A stretch of 64,000 bases of DNA, taken from the NCBI GenBank assembly GCA_903861145.1, contig CAIOTH010000034.1:1-64000 (forward strand). Direction: 5' to 3'. Within the stretch, counting starts at the first letter, position 1, and every line of letters begins with the position of its first letter. Below, one piece after another: positions 44,978 to 54,465 of this stretch. A program made the translations under genes and the position numbers. The notes under the pieces are model-generated. The model was not told where the DNA came from. It did not search any database and saw only the letters and a program-made list of their open reading frames with translations. Source of the DNA: an uncultured Bacteroidota bacterium. Lineage in GTDB: Bacteria > Bacteroidota > Bacteroidia > Chitinophagales > LD1.

Positions 44978-45968
44978 TAGTCTTAATGGCAGTAAATAAC
45001 TGGTTCAGGCAAGTATCAATGGTATAAATACCATTTCGCTTTTTAATATCGGGGTTATCGGGTTTTTCATTAAAAAGAAAATGATCGGCGGCAAGCTGAA
45101 CATTAAAACCCATTTGCTTTGCCGAGGTTAAAAGTGCTGGGGTGTAAGAGCCATCGGGATATGCTATTTCCCTGACTTCATATTGAACAAGGTTTTCCAA
45201 ATACTTTTTCGAACGGCTCACTTCATCCAATGCTTTGTCGTGGGCAATTGTGCCAAGGTTGTTGTGGTAGTAGCCATGCGAACCTATTTTAATGAATGCT
45301 GAATGCGACGTTTCAGCAATTTGTTGATCACTCATCAACTGCCAGTATTCTTTTATAGCGGGTTCATTTTCGAAAGAGACATATTTGCCAAAAGCATCTT
45401 TTACCTTTAGTTTATAACTGTAATCAGCTTTTTGATGTTTAATAACCTCGTACAGCGATTTGCCCGAAAACTTAGAAAAATAGGTGTTCCCCTGCTTTTT
45501 GAACTGCTCGCCCTCAACTTCTACTTCCTTATCGGTTAGTACGCTGGCAATATTTACGTAATCGGCCCATAACATATTGTCGCCAACCTCATTAAGCCCT
45601 GTAATGAAGAATGTTGCCGGGCATTTAAACTCCTCTAATATGGGCTTGGCGTTAGCAAAGTTGTTGAGGTAGCCATCGTCAAAAGTGAGTGCGAAGTTAG
45701 GCTTGCCCGAAACGAATTTGCCCTCAAAAAAATCACTCAGGCTTATAACGGCACAGTATTTTTTCAGAAACTTAATTTGGTTGGTAAAGCAGGCAACAGA
45801 TGCATGCCGACGGTTAAAACGGGTGCTCCCGGTGGCACTCACCCCGTGGTACATAAGTATGTAATTCCCATCAATTTGGCCGGCTATCAACCCACCCATA
45901 AACGAACCACCAATTTGTTCGGTAAGGACGCGCTTTGCTTTTGAAACAACTTTGGCGGTAATGCTCAT
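44970..45968 (-). CDS. NodB-type polysaccharide deacetylase
   Basis: A 332-aa CE4 enzyme. Motif 1 is ALTFDDGYLNNF (Asp97, Asp98); motif 2 is IGSHGYYHNNL (His231, His235); motif 3 is REIAYPDGSY; the N-terminal YILMYHGVSATG block is also typical. The chain has an extra helical insert (residues about 130-210) between motifs 1 and 2. There is no clear signal peptide. Its relative at 41218 has the same length but only distant similarity; together they suggest two distinct de-N-acetylation steps in the cluster. It is the first gene of an operon with the GT4 gene at 43739. Confidence 0.88.
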   Translation of the reverse strand: MSITAKVVSKAKRVLTEQIGGSFMGGLIAGQIDGNYILMYHGVSATGSTRFNRRHASVACFTNQIKFLKKYCAVISLSDFFEGKFVSGKPNFALTFDDGYLNNFANAKPILEEFKCPATFFITGLNEVGDNMLWADYVNIASVLTDKEVEVEGEQFKKQGNTYFSKFSGKSLYEVIKHQKADYSYKLKVKDAFGKYVSFENEPAIKEYWQLMSDQQIAETSHSAFIKIGSHGYYHNNLGTIAHDKALDEVSRSKKYLENLVQYEVREIAYPDGSYTPALLTSAKQMGFNVQLAADHFLFNEKPDNPDIKKRNGIYTIDTCLNQLFTAIKTSD

Positions 45969-46172
45969 AATTATGGAATGAGGATGGTTAATTTGAGCGC
46001 GGTATACAGCATATACAATAGTAATTTATTAGCCCCATTTTAGCAACATAGCGCGTGTGGTTAGTTTTTAATCTGCTGCGACATTTTCGCTTTATTCGCC
46101 CTCTGAGTGAAAAAATTAACCTTCGGCTAATCTAAACCTCAATATTTGCCATATTATTTGGTGCACTACCTG

Positions 46173-46180
46173 TATATTTG
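46173..46180 (+). promoter_or_regulatory. -7 promoter element of the SprB-repeat gene
   Basis: TATATTTG is an exact match to TAnnTTTG. The -33 partner at the proper distance is weak (TATTA); two TTTG copies nearby are 12 and 24 nt away. Transcription would begin near 46187, 72 nt before the ATG. Confidence 0.45.
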
Positions 46181-46258
46181 CAAGCTGCTGTAAGTGGCTG
46201 ATATTTAATTACCACCGCATCGTATTTTTTGATTGAATAATTTTAAGTAAGAACCTAT

Positions 46259-49200
46259 ATGTTTAAAAAAGCTACCTATCTCACTTTAGTAATCGCACTT
46301 TTTTCGGTTAAACTATTTGCCCAGTGTTCTTCAACCAACTTTGGCACAAGCCAGGTTATTAGCACCAATACCAGCTGGAATGCCGGAACTTATAACATAA
46401 CAGGCGATTTTACCGTTAACGCGGGCGTAACACTTACCGTTAATTATAATGGTAATTGTCCTTTAACCATTAACGCTACCAACATTAATATTTTAGGAAC
46501 TATCAATGCCAACGGAACAGGTTATGTTGGTGGTGCCGGTGGTGCCGGTGGCAGCAGTTCGGGCGGCGGCGGCGGCAGCGAGGCCGGCGGTGGAGTAGGT
46601 GGAGTATTAGGCGGCGGTACCGGCGGCGGTGCCCATGGCAATAACGGTAGCAGCGCTACCGGCGGTTGCAGCATTAATTGCGGAACTATATGTATAGGTG
46701 GTAATGATGCTGACCGCGCAGGTGGCGGTGGCGGCGCAGGTGGTGCAGGTGGCTCGTTTGGCGCGCGCGGTGGTAGCGGAGGAGCAGGAGCCTTAGGAAG
46801 AATAGATAATGAACCTAGTAATTCAAGATGTGGTTCAACACCGGTGGGCGGTGGCGGTGGAACTGCAAATGCAAGCCCTGTGGGTTATAGCAATACAGCA
46901 ACTACGGTCGATTTGCCTGTAGGTTCGGGCGGCGGTGGCGGCGGTGGCGGCGGCGGCGGCTTTAATGCCGGCACTGCGGGCGCAGCGGGTGGTAACGGTG
47001 GTGGCACCGTTAACCTTAACGCTACCGGTAACCTGGTGGTTAGCGGTACAATTACGGCCAACGGAACTTCAGGCGGTAATGGTGGAAACGGTGGTGTTCG
47101 CTCGGGCGGTCTTGCAAATTGGAATTGTGAAGCTTGCGCTAACGGAAATGGTGGTGGTGCAAACGATTGCCGTGATGCCAGCCAATGTGGAGTTTGTACC
47201 TATTACACCTGGGTATGGGCCGGTGGTGCCGGCGGTGGTGCCGGTGGTGGATCGGGTGGTGGTATTAAATTAGAGGCTACCGGTGGCATGACAGTTACCG
47301 GCGTATTACAAGCTAACGGCGGTGCCGGTGGTAATGCAGGGCACGGCAACACTGCCGACGGAAGCTGCAACAATTATGCAAGCGGTGGTGCAGGTGGCGG
47401 CGGTGGAGTTATTAAGTATGTTTATGACCCATGTGCCAATAACACTTTCACCCCTTCACAAATTCAATCTAAAGCAGGTGTTGCCGGCGTTGGAACAGAT
47501 GGAACCGGTAGCGCAAACCCCGGCGATAGCGGCGTTATTTTTAACGAAATAGCTAACATATATGTACCGGGCTTTGCACCATTTACTGCGTTGACCGCCT
47601 ATCCAAGCCAGGTGCTTTGCGGTTTGGGCCATACACCAAACACCCTTAATACTTATTCAGTTACCGGTGGCGGAGGAACTTATGTTTATCAATGGTTCTC
47701 GTCAACTACTAATCCGGTTGGTCAAACAGGGGCGGCAACCGGTCCGGCTACCGGTTGGGCTGCGTTCTCGGGTGCCACGGCATCTTCTTTACCGGGCGCT
47801 TCAATTGGGTCTTTAAACACTACTACTTATTACCAATTGCAAATACAATCGGGTCCATGTACAACATGGTCTAACGTGGTTACGGTGTTGGTTGACTCTA
47901 TTCCTTCGGTTACCAATGTTGTTGTTAGTGATGTGTTGTGTAATGGAGGCAGCACGGGCACTATTACAGTTACTGCTGCAGGTGGTGTACCTGGTTATAA
48001 ATACTCGTCTGATGGAAGTAGTTATTTCCCGAGCAATATATTAACCGGCCTTAACCGTGGGAGTTATAATGTGTATGTAAGCGATACTAACAACTGTTCA
48101 GCTCCATATGCCCTGAACCCAGTAATTGTTAGTGAGCCGGCCTTACTTACATTTACCGACGTAGCCGTGCAGCCAAACTGTTCGGGTTTATCAAATGGGT
48201 CAATTACTATTAATGCTGCGGGTGGTATAACGCCTTACCAGTATGCTATTAATGCCGGTAACAATCAAACCAATAGCGCATTTATCGGCCTTGCAGCAGG
48301 TAATTATCTTGTATTGATAATAGACGCAAACGCCTGTCCTGATACGGCTACAATTGTACTAAGTAACCGATATATACTTTCGCTGGCTATTGATACCCAA
48401 ACCAGCACCTCGTGCTTTGATGTAAGCGATGGCACGGTTACCTTAGCGGCAAGCGGTGGTATTAATCCATTTACTTATTCTATTGATGGAACAACTTTCC
48501 AATCCTCAGATACGTTTAGCGCTCTGGCAGGTGGCTATTATGTTGCCACTGTTCACGATTCAGCGGGTTGTGCTAATCAATTAAACCTGCAAATTAACCA
48601 GGCAGCACAAATGACTGTACAAATTGAGGCACTGGTAAACATTCCTTGTAACAACTCAGCACCGGGTGCGGCTTACATATCACCATTAGGCGGAACTGCG
48701 GCGTATACTTACTCATGGAGTAACGGTGATACCACGCAGAACGAAACATCGCTTACCCTGGGCGCCTATACTGTTACTATTACCGATGTGCATTCATGCT
48801 CGGCCACAACCGGCATTAATATTACTTACGACCCATCGCCGGTTACAACTATTTCAACTACCGATGTGATTGGTTGTTTTGGCAATACTAATGGTAGTGC
48901 ATCGGTTGCAGTTACCGGTGGCTCTTTACCATACGTTTACCAATGGAGCAATGGTGCGGTTACTGATTCTATTTCGAATGTTACCGGTGGGGTTTATATC
49001 CTTACCGTTTCTGACCTTAACTACTGCACCAGTATTGATACGGTTGTAATTCATCAACCTGCCGCTTTGCTTGCTAATCTTGATACGGTTGCCCCTCAAT
49101 GTTACGGGCTGAGCAATGGTATGGCGGGTGTAAGCCCTGCGGGTGGCACTCCGGGTTATGTTATTGCCTGGTCAACTACTTCTAATGCTGATACTATTGT

Positions 49201-49999
49201 AAACCTGGCAACAGGCCCATATTCAGTTACCATTACTGATGCCAATAACTGCTCAGCAATTTCAAGCTTTAACTTAAGCCAACCCGATGCGCTTAATGGC
49301 AGTTTAACCAGCGCCAACGATTCATGCTACGGCAGCCCGAATGGTAGTGCAGCACTTGCGGTTACCGGTGGCGTATTGCCTTATACCTATATGTGGAGCA
49401 ACGGTGCCACTACAGAAGTTATCGGCAATTTAACGGTGGGCAGCTACACAGTAATGTTGAGTGATGCTAATGGCTGTAATTTGGCCGATACAGTTAACAT
49501 TACACAACCGGCCCAACTAACCTTTACTGCTTCGGAAACCGATGCTACGGGCAGCCTGGATAACGGCACTGCCAGCGTAAGCAATATTAGCGGAGGCGTG
49601 GCCCCATACAACATTCGTTGGAGTAACGGGCAGGGAACAAACACTATCAATAACCTTGCAGCAGGCGCCTATATCGTTATTGTTTCTGATCAAAACGGTT
49701 GCGAGCGTGCCGATACGGTTATTGTAAACCAATTGGTAGGTGTAAATATGGTGCAGGGCGATATTCCTTTCAGTATTTATCCTAACCCGGCTAATACAGC
49801 GTTTACTATTGAATTGTCGGATTTGAAAAAGGAAACGACCTTAAATATTAAAAATGTTTTGGGCCAATCGGTTTTATCTAAAGTAATAACCACACTTAAA
49901 ACCAGGGTTGACTTAACTGACTTTGCAGGTGGCGTTTACCTGATTGAATTAAGCCAGGGCGACACTAAAACCACCAAACAAGTGGTTGTATCTAAGTAA
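46259..49999 (+). CDS. Gly-rich SprB-repeat adhesin with T9SS sorting domain
   Basis: A 1246-aa secreted protein. A signal peptide (1-21, ending KLFAQ) is followed by a beta-rich segment (TFNITGDFTVN-like, about 40-85) and a very Gly-rich region (about 88-400) with GGAGGAGGSSSGGGGGS-type runs and some cysteine-bearing loops. An Ig-like domain lies near 440-545. From about 553 to 1160 there are seven clear SprB-type repeats and one worn copy, each with a C[FNY]G...G start and a Y.WSNG..T..I.NL..G.Y.V.V.D.N.C end. A type A sorting domain (FSIYPNPANTAFT) closes the chain from about 1169. SprB repeats occur in gliding adhesins, but motility genes are not seen here, so a general adhesin role is safer. 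Confidence 0.88.
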   Translation: MFKKATYLTLVIALFSVKLFAQCSSTNFGTSQVISTNTSWNAGTYNITGDFTVNAGVTLTVNYNGNCPLTINATNINILGTINANGTGYVGGAGGAGGSSSGGGGGSEAGGGVGGVLGGGTGGGAHGNNGSSATGGCSINCGTICIGGNDADRAGGGGGAGGAGGSFGARGGSGGAGALGRIDNEPSNSRCGSTPVGGGGGTANASPVGYSNTATTVDLPVGSGGGGGGGGGGGFNAGTAGAAGGNGGGTVNLNATGNLVVSGTITANGTSGGNGGNGGVRSGGLANWNCEACANGNGGGANDCRDASQCGVCTYYTWVWAGGAGGGAGGGSGGGIKLEATGGMTVTGVLQANGGAGGNAGHGNTADGSCNNYASGGAGGGGGVIKYVYDPCANNTFTPSQIQSKAGVAGVGTDGTGSANPGDSGVIFNEIANIYVPGFAPFTALTAYPSQVLCGLGHTPNTLNTYSVTGGGGTYVYQWFSSTTNPVGQTGAATGPATGWAAFSGATASSLPGASIGSLNTTTYYQLQIQSGPCTTWSNVVTVLVDSIPSVTNVVVSDVLCNGGSTGTITVTAAGGVPGYKYSSDGSSYFPSNILTGLNRGSYNVYVSDTNNCSAPYALNPVIVSEPALLTFTDVAVQPNCSGLSNGSITINAAGGITPYQYAINAGNNQTNSAFIGLAAGNYLVLIIDANACPDTATIVLSNRYILSLAIDTQTSTSCFDVSDGTVTLAASGGINPFTYSIDGTTFQSSDTFSALAGGYYVATVHDSAGCANQLNLQINQAAQMTVQIEALVNIPCNNSAPGAAYISPLGGTAAYTYSWSNGDTTQNETSLTLGAYTVTITDVHSCSATTGINITYDPSPVTTISTTDVIGCFGNTNGSASVAVTGGSLPYVYQWSNGAVTDSISNVTGGVYILTVSDLNYCTSIDTVVIHQPAALLANLDTVAPQCYGLSNGMAGVSPAGGTPGYVIAWSTTSNADTIVNLATGPYSVTITDANNCSAISSFNLSQPDALNGSLTSANDSCYGSPNGSAALAVTGGVLPYTYMWSNGATTEVIGNLTVGSYTVMLSDANGCNLADTVNITQPAQLTFTASETDATGSLDNGTASVSNISGGVAPYNIRWSNGQGTNTINNLAAGAYIVIVSDQNGCERADTVIVNQLVGVNMVQGDIPFSIYPNPANTAFTIELSDLKKETTLNIKNVLGQSVLSKVITTLKTRVDLTDFAGGVYLIELSQGDTKTTKQVVVSK

Positions 50000-50019
50000 T
50001 CGAATTTGTATATTTATTG

Positions 50020-50059
50020 AAGGCCCCGGGGATGCAAATCTTTGGGGCCTTTTGTTTTT
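50020..50059 (+). terminator. Intrinsic terminator after the SprB-repeat gene
   Basis: AAGGCCCC (50020-50027) pairs with GGGGCCTT (50044-50051), followed by TTGTTTTTG. The stem is perfect over 8 bp and lies 20 nt after the stop. Confidence 0.85.
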
Positions 50060-50116
50060 GCACTTCTTAATCATTTGGTAACAGAACCGGTTTAACTTAG
50101 TACAAAATCAATCATC

Positions 50117-51070
50117 ATGAGTTTTTCAAGAAAGAAGTTTTTGCAGACCGGTTCATTAGCTGCATTAGGTGCCGCAGTAACTTTAAATGCCTCTGCCGAA
50201 ACCCGGATTGTTGCACCTAACCGCAAACGCGTTTTGAGGGTGGCACATCTTACCGATATACATGTTCAACCACAATCGCCGGCACCACATGGGTTTGCAG
50301 CAGCATTACATGCAGCGCAGAATTTGGCCGACAAACCAGATATTATTTTCAGCACCGGCGATTGCATTATGGATGCCAGCAGCAAGCACAGGGATGTAGT
50401 GGTGAAAGAATGGGAAGTGTGGAACAGCACGCTTAAAAATGAGAACTCGTTAGAGGTTGTGCATTGCATAGGCAACCACGATGTGTGGGGCTGGACCATG
50501 CCGCACGCCACTATTAAAGCCGATAAACACTACGGTAAGCTTTGGGCTATTGAAGAACTAAAGCTTAAAAACCGCTATTACTCGTTTGATAAAAATGGCT
50601 GGCATTTTATAGTGCTGGACAGTATACACCCCGTTGAGCCTTTTGGCTATACGGCCTTATTGGATGGTGAGCAGTTTGAGTGGCTGAAAGAAGATTTAAG
50701 CAAGGTGCCTGCCAGCACCTATGTATGCGTGTTGAGCCATATACCCATTGTTGGCGTTAGTGTGTTTTTTGACGGCGCCAAAGTGCATGGTAGTACGTGG
50801 CATGTTTCGGGCTCGGACATGCACCGCGATGCACATGAAATTAAGAACCTGTTTTGGCAACATAAAAATGTAAAGCTGTGCCTTAGCGGCCACATACATT
50901 TAATTGACCAGCTTGAATATCTGGGCGTAAAATACCTGTGCAACGGCGCGGTAAGCGGTGCCTGGTGGGGTGGCGATAACCAGGAGTTTCCACCAGCATT
51001 TGCCACTATTAATTTATACGATGATGGCACCAGCGACCACGAGATACATTATTATGAATGGAAGGTTTAA
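50117..51070 (+). CDS. Exported metallophosphoesterase
   Basis: A 317-aa calcineurin-like phosphoesterase. The N-terminus SRKKFLQTGSLAALGAAVTL resembles a Tat-type signal, but with RK in place of the usual RR; a lipid anchor is not seen. Metal and active-site motifs: HLTDIHV (Asp47, His49), STGDC (Gly81-Asp82), GNHDVWG (119-125), LSHIP, and SGHIH. Such enzymes cleave phosphate mono- or diesters; some release phosphate from lipids or nucleotides in the periplasm. The substrate is unknown. It follows the SprB gene terminator and is separately transcribed. Confidence 0.85.
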   Translation: MSFSRKKFLQTGSLAALGAAVTLNASAETRIVAPNRKRVLRVAHLTDIHVQPQSPAPHGFAAALHAAQNLADKPDIIFSTGDCIMDASSKHRDVVVKEWEVWNSTLKNENSLEVVHCIGNHDVWGWTMPHATIKADKHYGKLWAIEELKLKNRYYSFDKNGWHFIVLDSIHPVEPFGYTALLDGEQFEWLKEDLSKVPASTYVCVLSHIPIVGVSVFFDGAKVHGSTWHVSGSDMHRDAHEIKNLFWQHKNVKLCLSGHIHLIDQLEYLGVKYLCNGAVSGAWWGGDNQEFPPAFATINLYDDGTSDHEIHYYEWKV

Positions 51071-51198
51071 CTGAAGAGGAATAATAGAGGTAAAGCGCAG
51101 ATTATAGGGCTGCGTCTTCGAGTTAAAAAAATAGGCTTTATTTGTAGTAGCGATTGCAGTTTATTGGCAACCGTTAATTAAGCCATCAAATATTCTGC

Positions 51199-53025
51199 AT
51201 GAAAACAATTCTCCTCGCCGTTTTGTGCTTTGTTGCACTTTTCTCCTTAGCTCAAATTCCGCAGTCGATGAATTACCAGGCGGTTGCCCGTAGTGCCAGC
51301 GGGGCAGTCCTTGCAAACCAACAGGTAAAAATCCGCTTATCTATTCATGATGGGTCGGCAACCGGGTCAATTGTTTACCAGGAAACGGATACGGCTACCA
51401 CAAATCATTTTGGGTTGTTTACAACCAACATTGGTAACGGCACGGTAACCGTTGGCACGTTTAGCGGTATTACCTGGGCTACCGGCAATAAATACCTTGA
51501 AGTGGAACTAGACCCAAGCGGAGGAAATAATTTTAGCACTATGGGTACCTCGCAGCTTATGAGCGTGCCGTACGCTTTATATGCCGAAACAGCCGGTAAC
51601 GGTGCTAACGGGCCAACCGGCGCCGCTGGTGCAACAGGGATACCGGGTAACGCAGGCGCAACAGGTGCCACCGGTTTGAACGGCGCCACTGGCAGTAACG
51701 GTAATAATGGAATAACAGGTGCTACAGGCAATAACGGAAGCAACGGCGTAACCGGGGCTACCGGCCCAACCGGCAATAATGGAAATGGCGGAGCTACAGG
51801 CGCTACCGGTGCCACCGGAGTTGGCACATCGGGTGCCACTGGTGCTACCGGTATAGGTGGAGGTGCAACCGGGCCAACAGGTGCAACGGGCAATAATGGA
51901 AGCAACGGCGTAACCGGGGCTACCGGCCCAACCGGCAATAATGGAAATGGCGGAGCTACAGGCGCTACCGGTGCCACCGGAGTTGGCACATCAGGTGCAA
52001 CCGGTGCTACCGGTATAGGCGGTGGTGCTACCGGACCTACCGGAGCAACCGGCAATAACGGAAGTAATGGTGTTACGGGCGCTACAGGAAATAATGGTGC
52101 TACCGGGATTACCGGTGCCGGCATTGCCGGCGCTACAGGCCCAACCGGCGCCACCGGCGGCAATGGCAACAACGGCCTTACCGGCCCAACCGGCAATAAC
52201 GGAAACAATGGAGTGACAGGGGCCGTTGGCCCTACAGGTAACGATGGCGCTATAGGTGCTACCGGTGCTATTGGAATTACCGGCACCACCGGAGTTACCG
52301 GCCCAACCGGAGCCACAGGTAACAACGGAGGCATAGGCGCAACAGGGGTTACAGGCCCAACAGGTAATAATGGAAATAACGGAACCACGGGCGCAACCGG
52401 TGCAACCGGAGTCGGCACAGTGGGGGCGACAGGTGCCACAGGTATAGGTGGTGGCGCAAGCGGGCCAACCGGCCCAACGGGAGGTAATGGCACTAATGGA
52501 GCAACGGGTGCTACCGGCGGGTTTGTAGCTAACGTTGGCGATTTATACGGCGGCGGTATAGTAGTGGATGTTTGGGATTCAGCAGGGGTACAGCATGGTT
52601 TAATAGCCTCAACAATTGATATGACGAGTGCAACCAGTTGGAGTAACGTTACTACTACTGCGGTTGGCATAAGCGCACAAAGCTTTAGTAATGGCAAGGG
52701 CAACACCGCGGCAATTATTAGCCAAAGCGGTCAAACATCAAGCGCGGCCCTATCTTGCACAAGCTACCATGGCGGAGGATATACAGATTGGTATTTACCT
52801 TCTGTTTGGGAACTACAGCAATGCTATAAGAACGCAGCTATTGTAAATCACAATTTGGGAGATGCCCAGGGATTTCAAGTAGTAGGCATCAATGTCTATT
52901 GGAGTTCGACCGAAGGTAATAGTAACTACGCATGGAGCGTAACTTTTAGCACCGGTGTACCCCGCAGCGATTTGCTGAAGAGCACAAGTGCAGGTTGCTA
53001 TGTGCGCGCGGTTAGGAGGTTTTAA
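51199..53025 (+). CDS. Collagen-like Gly-X-Y repeat protein with DUF1566 C-terminal domain
   Basis: A 608-aa secreted protein. Signal peptide 1-18 (ending FSLAQ). The N-terminal beta domain (about 20-128, [20 protein letters not shown] ... SVPYALYAE) is the common head of Bacteroidota collagen-like proteins. Residues about 131-440 are Gly-X-Y triplets dominated by [14 protein letters not shown] and GNNGSNG, expected to trimerise. The end (about 445-608) is a DUF1566 lectin-like domain ([52 protein letters not shown]), closing CYVRAVRRF. It has no T9SS sorting domain. A surface fibre or spore-coat-like filament role is likely. Confidence 0.85.
   Translation: MKTILLAVLCFVALFSLAQIPQSMNYQAVARSASGAVLANQQVKIRLSIHDGSATGSIVYQETDTATTNHFGLFTTNIGNGTVTVGTFSGITWATGNKYLEVELDPSGGNNFSTMGTSQLMSVPYALYAETAGNGANGPTGAAGATGIPGNAGATGATGLNGATGSNGNNGITGATGNNGSNGVTGATGPTGNNGNGGATGATGATGVGTSGATGATGIGGGATGPTGATGNNGSNGVTGATGPTGNNGNGGATGATGATGVGTSGATGATGIGGGATGPTGATGNNGSNGVTGATGNNGATGITGAGIAGATGPTGATGGNGNNGLTGPTGNNGNNGVTGAVGPTGNDGAIGATGAIGITGTTGVTGPTGATGNNGGIGATGVTGPTGNNGNNGTTGATGATGVGTVGATGATGIGGGASGPTGPTGGNGTNGATGATGGFVANVGDLYGGGIVVDVWDSAGVQHGLIASTIDMTSATSWSNVTTTAVGISAQSFSNGKGNTAAIISQSGQTSSAALSCTSYHGGGYTDWYLPSVWELQQCYKNAAIVNHNLGDAQGFQVVGINVYWSSTEGNSNYAWSVTFSTGVPRSDLLKSTSAGCYVRAVRRF
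51736..52059. repeat. 162-bp tandem repeat inside the collagen gene
   Basis: Two nearly identical 162-nt units (51736-51897 and 51898-52059) encode the same 54 residues, or 18 Gly-X-Y triplets, and a third, more diverged copy starts at 52060. Identity is visibly high even at silent sites, so the duplication is recent. In-frame length change by slippage or recombination is likely. Confidence 0.85.
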
Positions 53026-53039
53026 ACAGATAGAAAAAG

Positions 53040-53112
53040 AGCGGCGGACGAGGCTCGAACCCGCGACCTCTAGTTTGGGAAACTAGTGCTCTACCAACTG
53101 AGCTACCACCGC
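53040..53112 (-). tRNA. tRNA-Gly (anticodon CCC)
   Basis: Read on the minus strand, the acceptor arm GCGGTGG pairs with CCGCCGC; the D arm is GCTCAGTTGGTAGAGC. The anticodon arm CTAGT-TTCCCAA-ACTAG shows CCC (reads GGG), and the T arm is GCGGGTTCGAGCCTCGT. The discriminator base is T. The CCA end is not encoded. The gene is complete. An integrase gene starts 85 nt beyond its 5' end. Confidence 0.95.
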
Positions 53113-53146
53113 ATAGGGCTAAAAGTATAGATTTTTTCAGGTTTTA

Positions 53147-53168
53147 ACTTGCAAATGACTTGCAAATT
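53147..53168 (+). repeat. Tandem 11-bp direct repeat before the integrase
   Basis: ACTTGCAAATG is followed at once by ACTTGCAAATT, 29 nt before the integrase ATG. Such tandem units near an integrase often are arm-type binding sites. The overlapping string TGCAAATTTTG recurs at the 3' end of the integrase gene (54391-54401). Confidence 0.45.
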
Positions 53169-53196
53169 TTGTGTGAGCTTGGTTTAACCACAAACC

Positions 53197-54402
53197 ATGA
53201 GCACATTTAAAGTCCTATTGGACAAAAGAAGAAAGCTAAAGGACGAAACATATCCTTTAGTAGTTAGAATTTATATAGGAACAAAATTTAAAGACATTGG
53301 CCTTAAAACCTATCTGAAAGAAAAGGAGTTTGACTCTGAAACACAAAAGGTAATAAGAAAACACCCCAACAAAAAGCAGATTAATCAAAAGATTGAAACC
53401 ACACTTTTACAAGCCCGACAGACAGCTTTAAAGCTTGAGATAGCTGATGAGTTGGTTACCTCTGAAAAGATTAAAAACCTTGTTGTAAAGCCCCAATCTA
53501 AACTTGATTTTATAGAGTATGGATGGTTAAAGGTGGATGAGTTGAAAGCACAGGGCAAATATGGTAATTCATGTTTCTACGGTGCAGGGATAAATACCTT
53601 AAAGAAATATTCAGGCAAGACTTACCTGGCTTTTAAGGAAATCAATTACACCTTTTTGAAGCAGTTGGAAGGTAAAATGCTGGCTAAAGGAGTAAAGGTT
53701 AATACTGTAGCACTAACTTTTAGAACCATCCGAGCCATTTATAATAAAGCCATGAAGGAAAAACAGGTTGGCAAGGAGCATTACCCATTTGAGGAGTTTA
53801 AAATAAAAAGTGAAGCCACTGCTAAAAGGGCAATAGAAAAACAAAGTATCCAGCAGCTTATTAGCCTTGATTTAACGAAGGATAGCCCCCACTTTAAAGC
53901 AAGGGACTACTTTTTGCTATCATTCAATTTAAGGGGCATTTCCTTTGCTGATATGGTTACAATAAAGCCAAGTGATATTACCAATGGCAGGTTGATTTAT
54001 CAGAGAAAGAAAACGCACAAGCTTTACAACATTAAGCTGACAGAGAAAGCACTGCAAATTTTAGATTATTACGGAGAAGAAGGAAGGACTTATATTTTGC
54101 CTGATATTCCAAAAGCAGCAGTAAACAACCAAGCAGAAGAAAGAAAGTATATCCAGTATGCCACTAAAACCACCAATAAATGGTTAAAGAAGATTGGTGT
54201 AGATATGAAACTACAGCAGAAGTTAACCACCTATGTTGCAAGACACAGTTTTGCCACGTGTGCTAAAAAAATGGGTTATTCAAAAGACCTAATTTCAGAG
54301 GCTTTAGGGCATAGTTTCGGGAATAAAATTACCGAAATATATCTTGATAGTTACGATATGGAGGTAATAGATGCAATGACGGAACAGGTATGCAAATTTT
54401 GA
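53197..54402 (+). CDS. Tyrosine recombinase/integrase
   Basis: A 401-aa site-specific integrase of the Bacteroidota type. An N-terminal arm-binding domain (about 1-50, KVLLDKRRKLKDETYPLVVRI ... YIGTKFKDIGLKTY) is followed by a SAM-like core-binding domain (about 105-205). The catalytic domain (from about 215) has Arg246 (NLRGISFADM), the Lys-bearing RKKTHKLY turn, Arg349-His350 in YVARHSFAT, His372 in LGHS, and the nucleophile Tyr382 in EIYLDSY. All catalytic positions seem intact. It sits 85 nt from the 5' end of tRNA-Gly, and a terminator follows its stop. It is probably active, but its attachment sites could not be defined. Confidence 0.92.
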   Translation: MSTFKVLLDKRRKLKDETYPLVVRIYIGTKFKDIGLKTYLKEKEFDSETQKVIRKHPNKKQINQKIETTLLQARQTALKLEIADELVTSEKIKNLVVKPQSKLDFIEYGWLKVDELKAQGKYGNSCFYGAGINTLKKYSGKTYLAFKEINYTFLKQLEGKMLAKGVKVNTVALTFRTIRAIYNKAMKEKQVGKEHYPFEEFKIKSEATAKRAIEKQSIQQLISLDLTKDSPHFKARDYFLLSFNLRGISFADMVTIKPSDITNGRLIYQRKKTHKLYNIKLTEKALQILDYYGEEGRTYILPDIPKAAVNNQAEERKYIQYATKTTNKWLKKIGVDMKLQQKLTTYVARHSFATCAKKMGYSKDLISEALGHSFGNKITEIYLDSYDMEVIDAMTEQVCKF

Positions 54403-54411
54403 AAAAGAAAG

Positions 54412-54440
54412 AGCAGGGCGAAAACCCTGCTTTATTTTAT
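54412..54440 (+). terminator. Intrinsic terminator after the integrase
   Basis: AGCAGGG (54412-54418) pairs with CCCTGCT (54425-54431), followed by TTATTTTATT. It starts 10 nt after the integrase stop. Confidence 0.8.
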
Positions 54441-54465
54441 TAGTTTAAACTTTTTGGCCATCAAA

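Noticed and set aside
46500-47440. Possible CRISPR-like or satellite array
   Set aside because: The periodicity is GGT/GGC codons of a Gly-rich protein region; no constant repeat with unique spacers.
51405-52706. 433-aa minus-strand ORF rich in Pro, Val and Ala
   Set aside because: It is the antisense shadow of the Gly-X-Y triplets in the collagen-like gene; the repeat keeps the opposite frame open.
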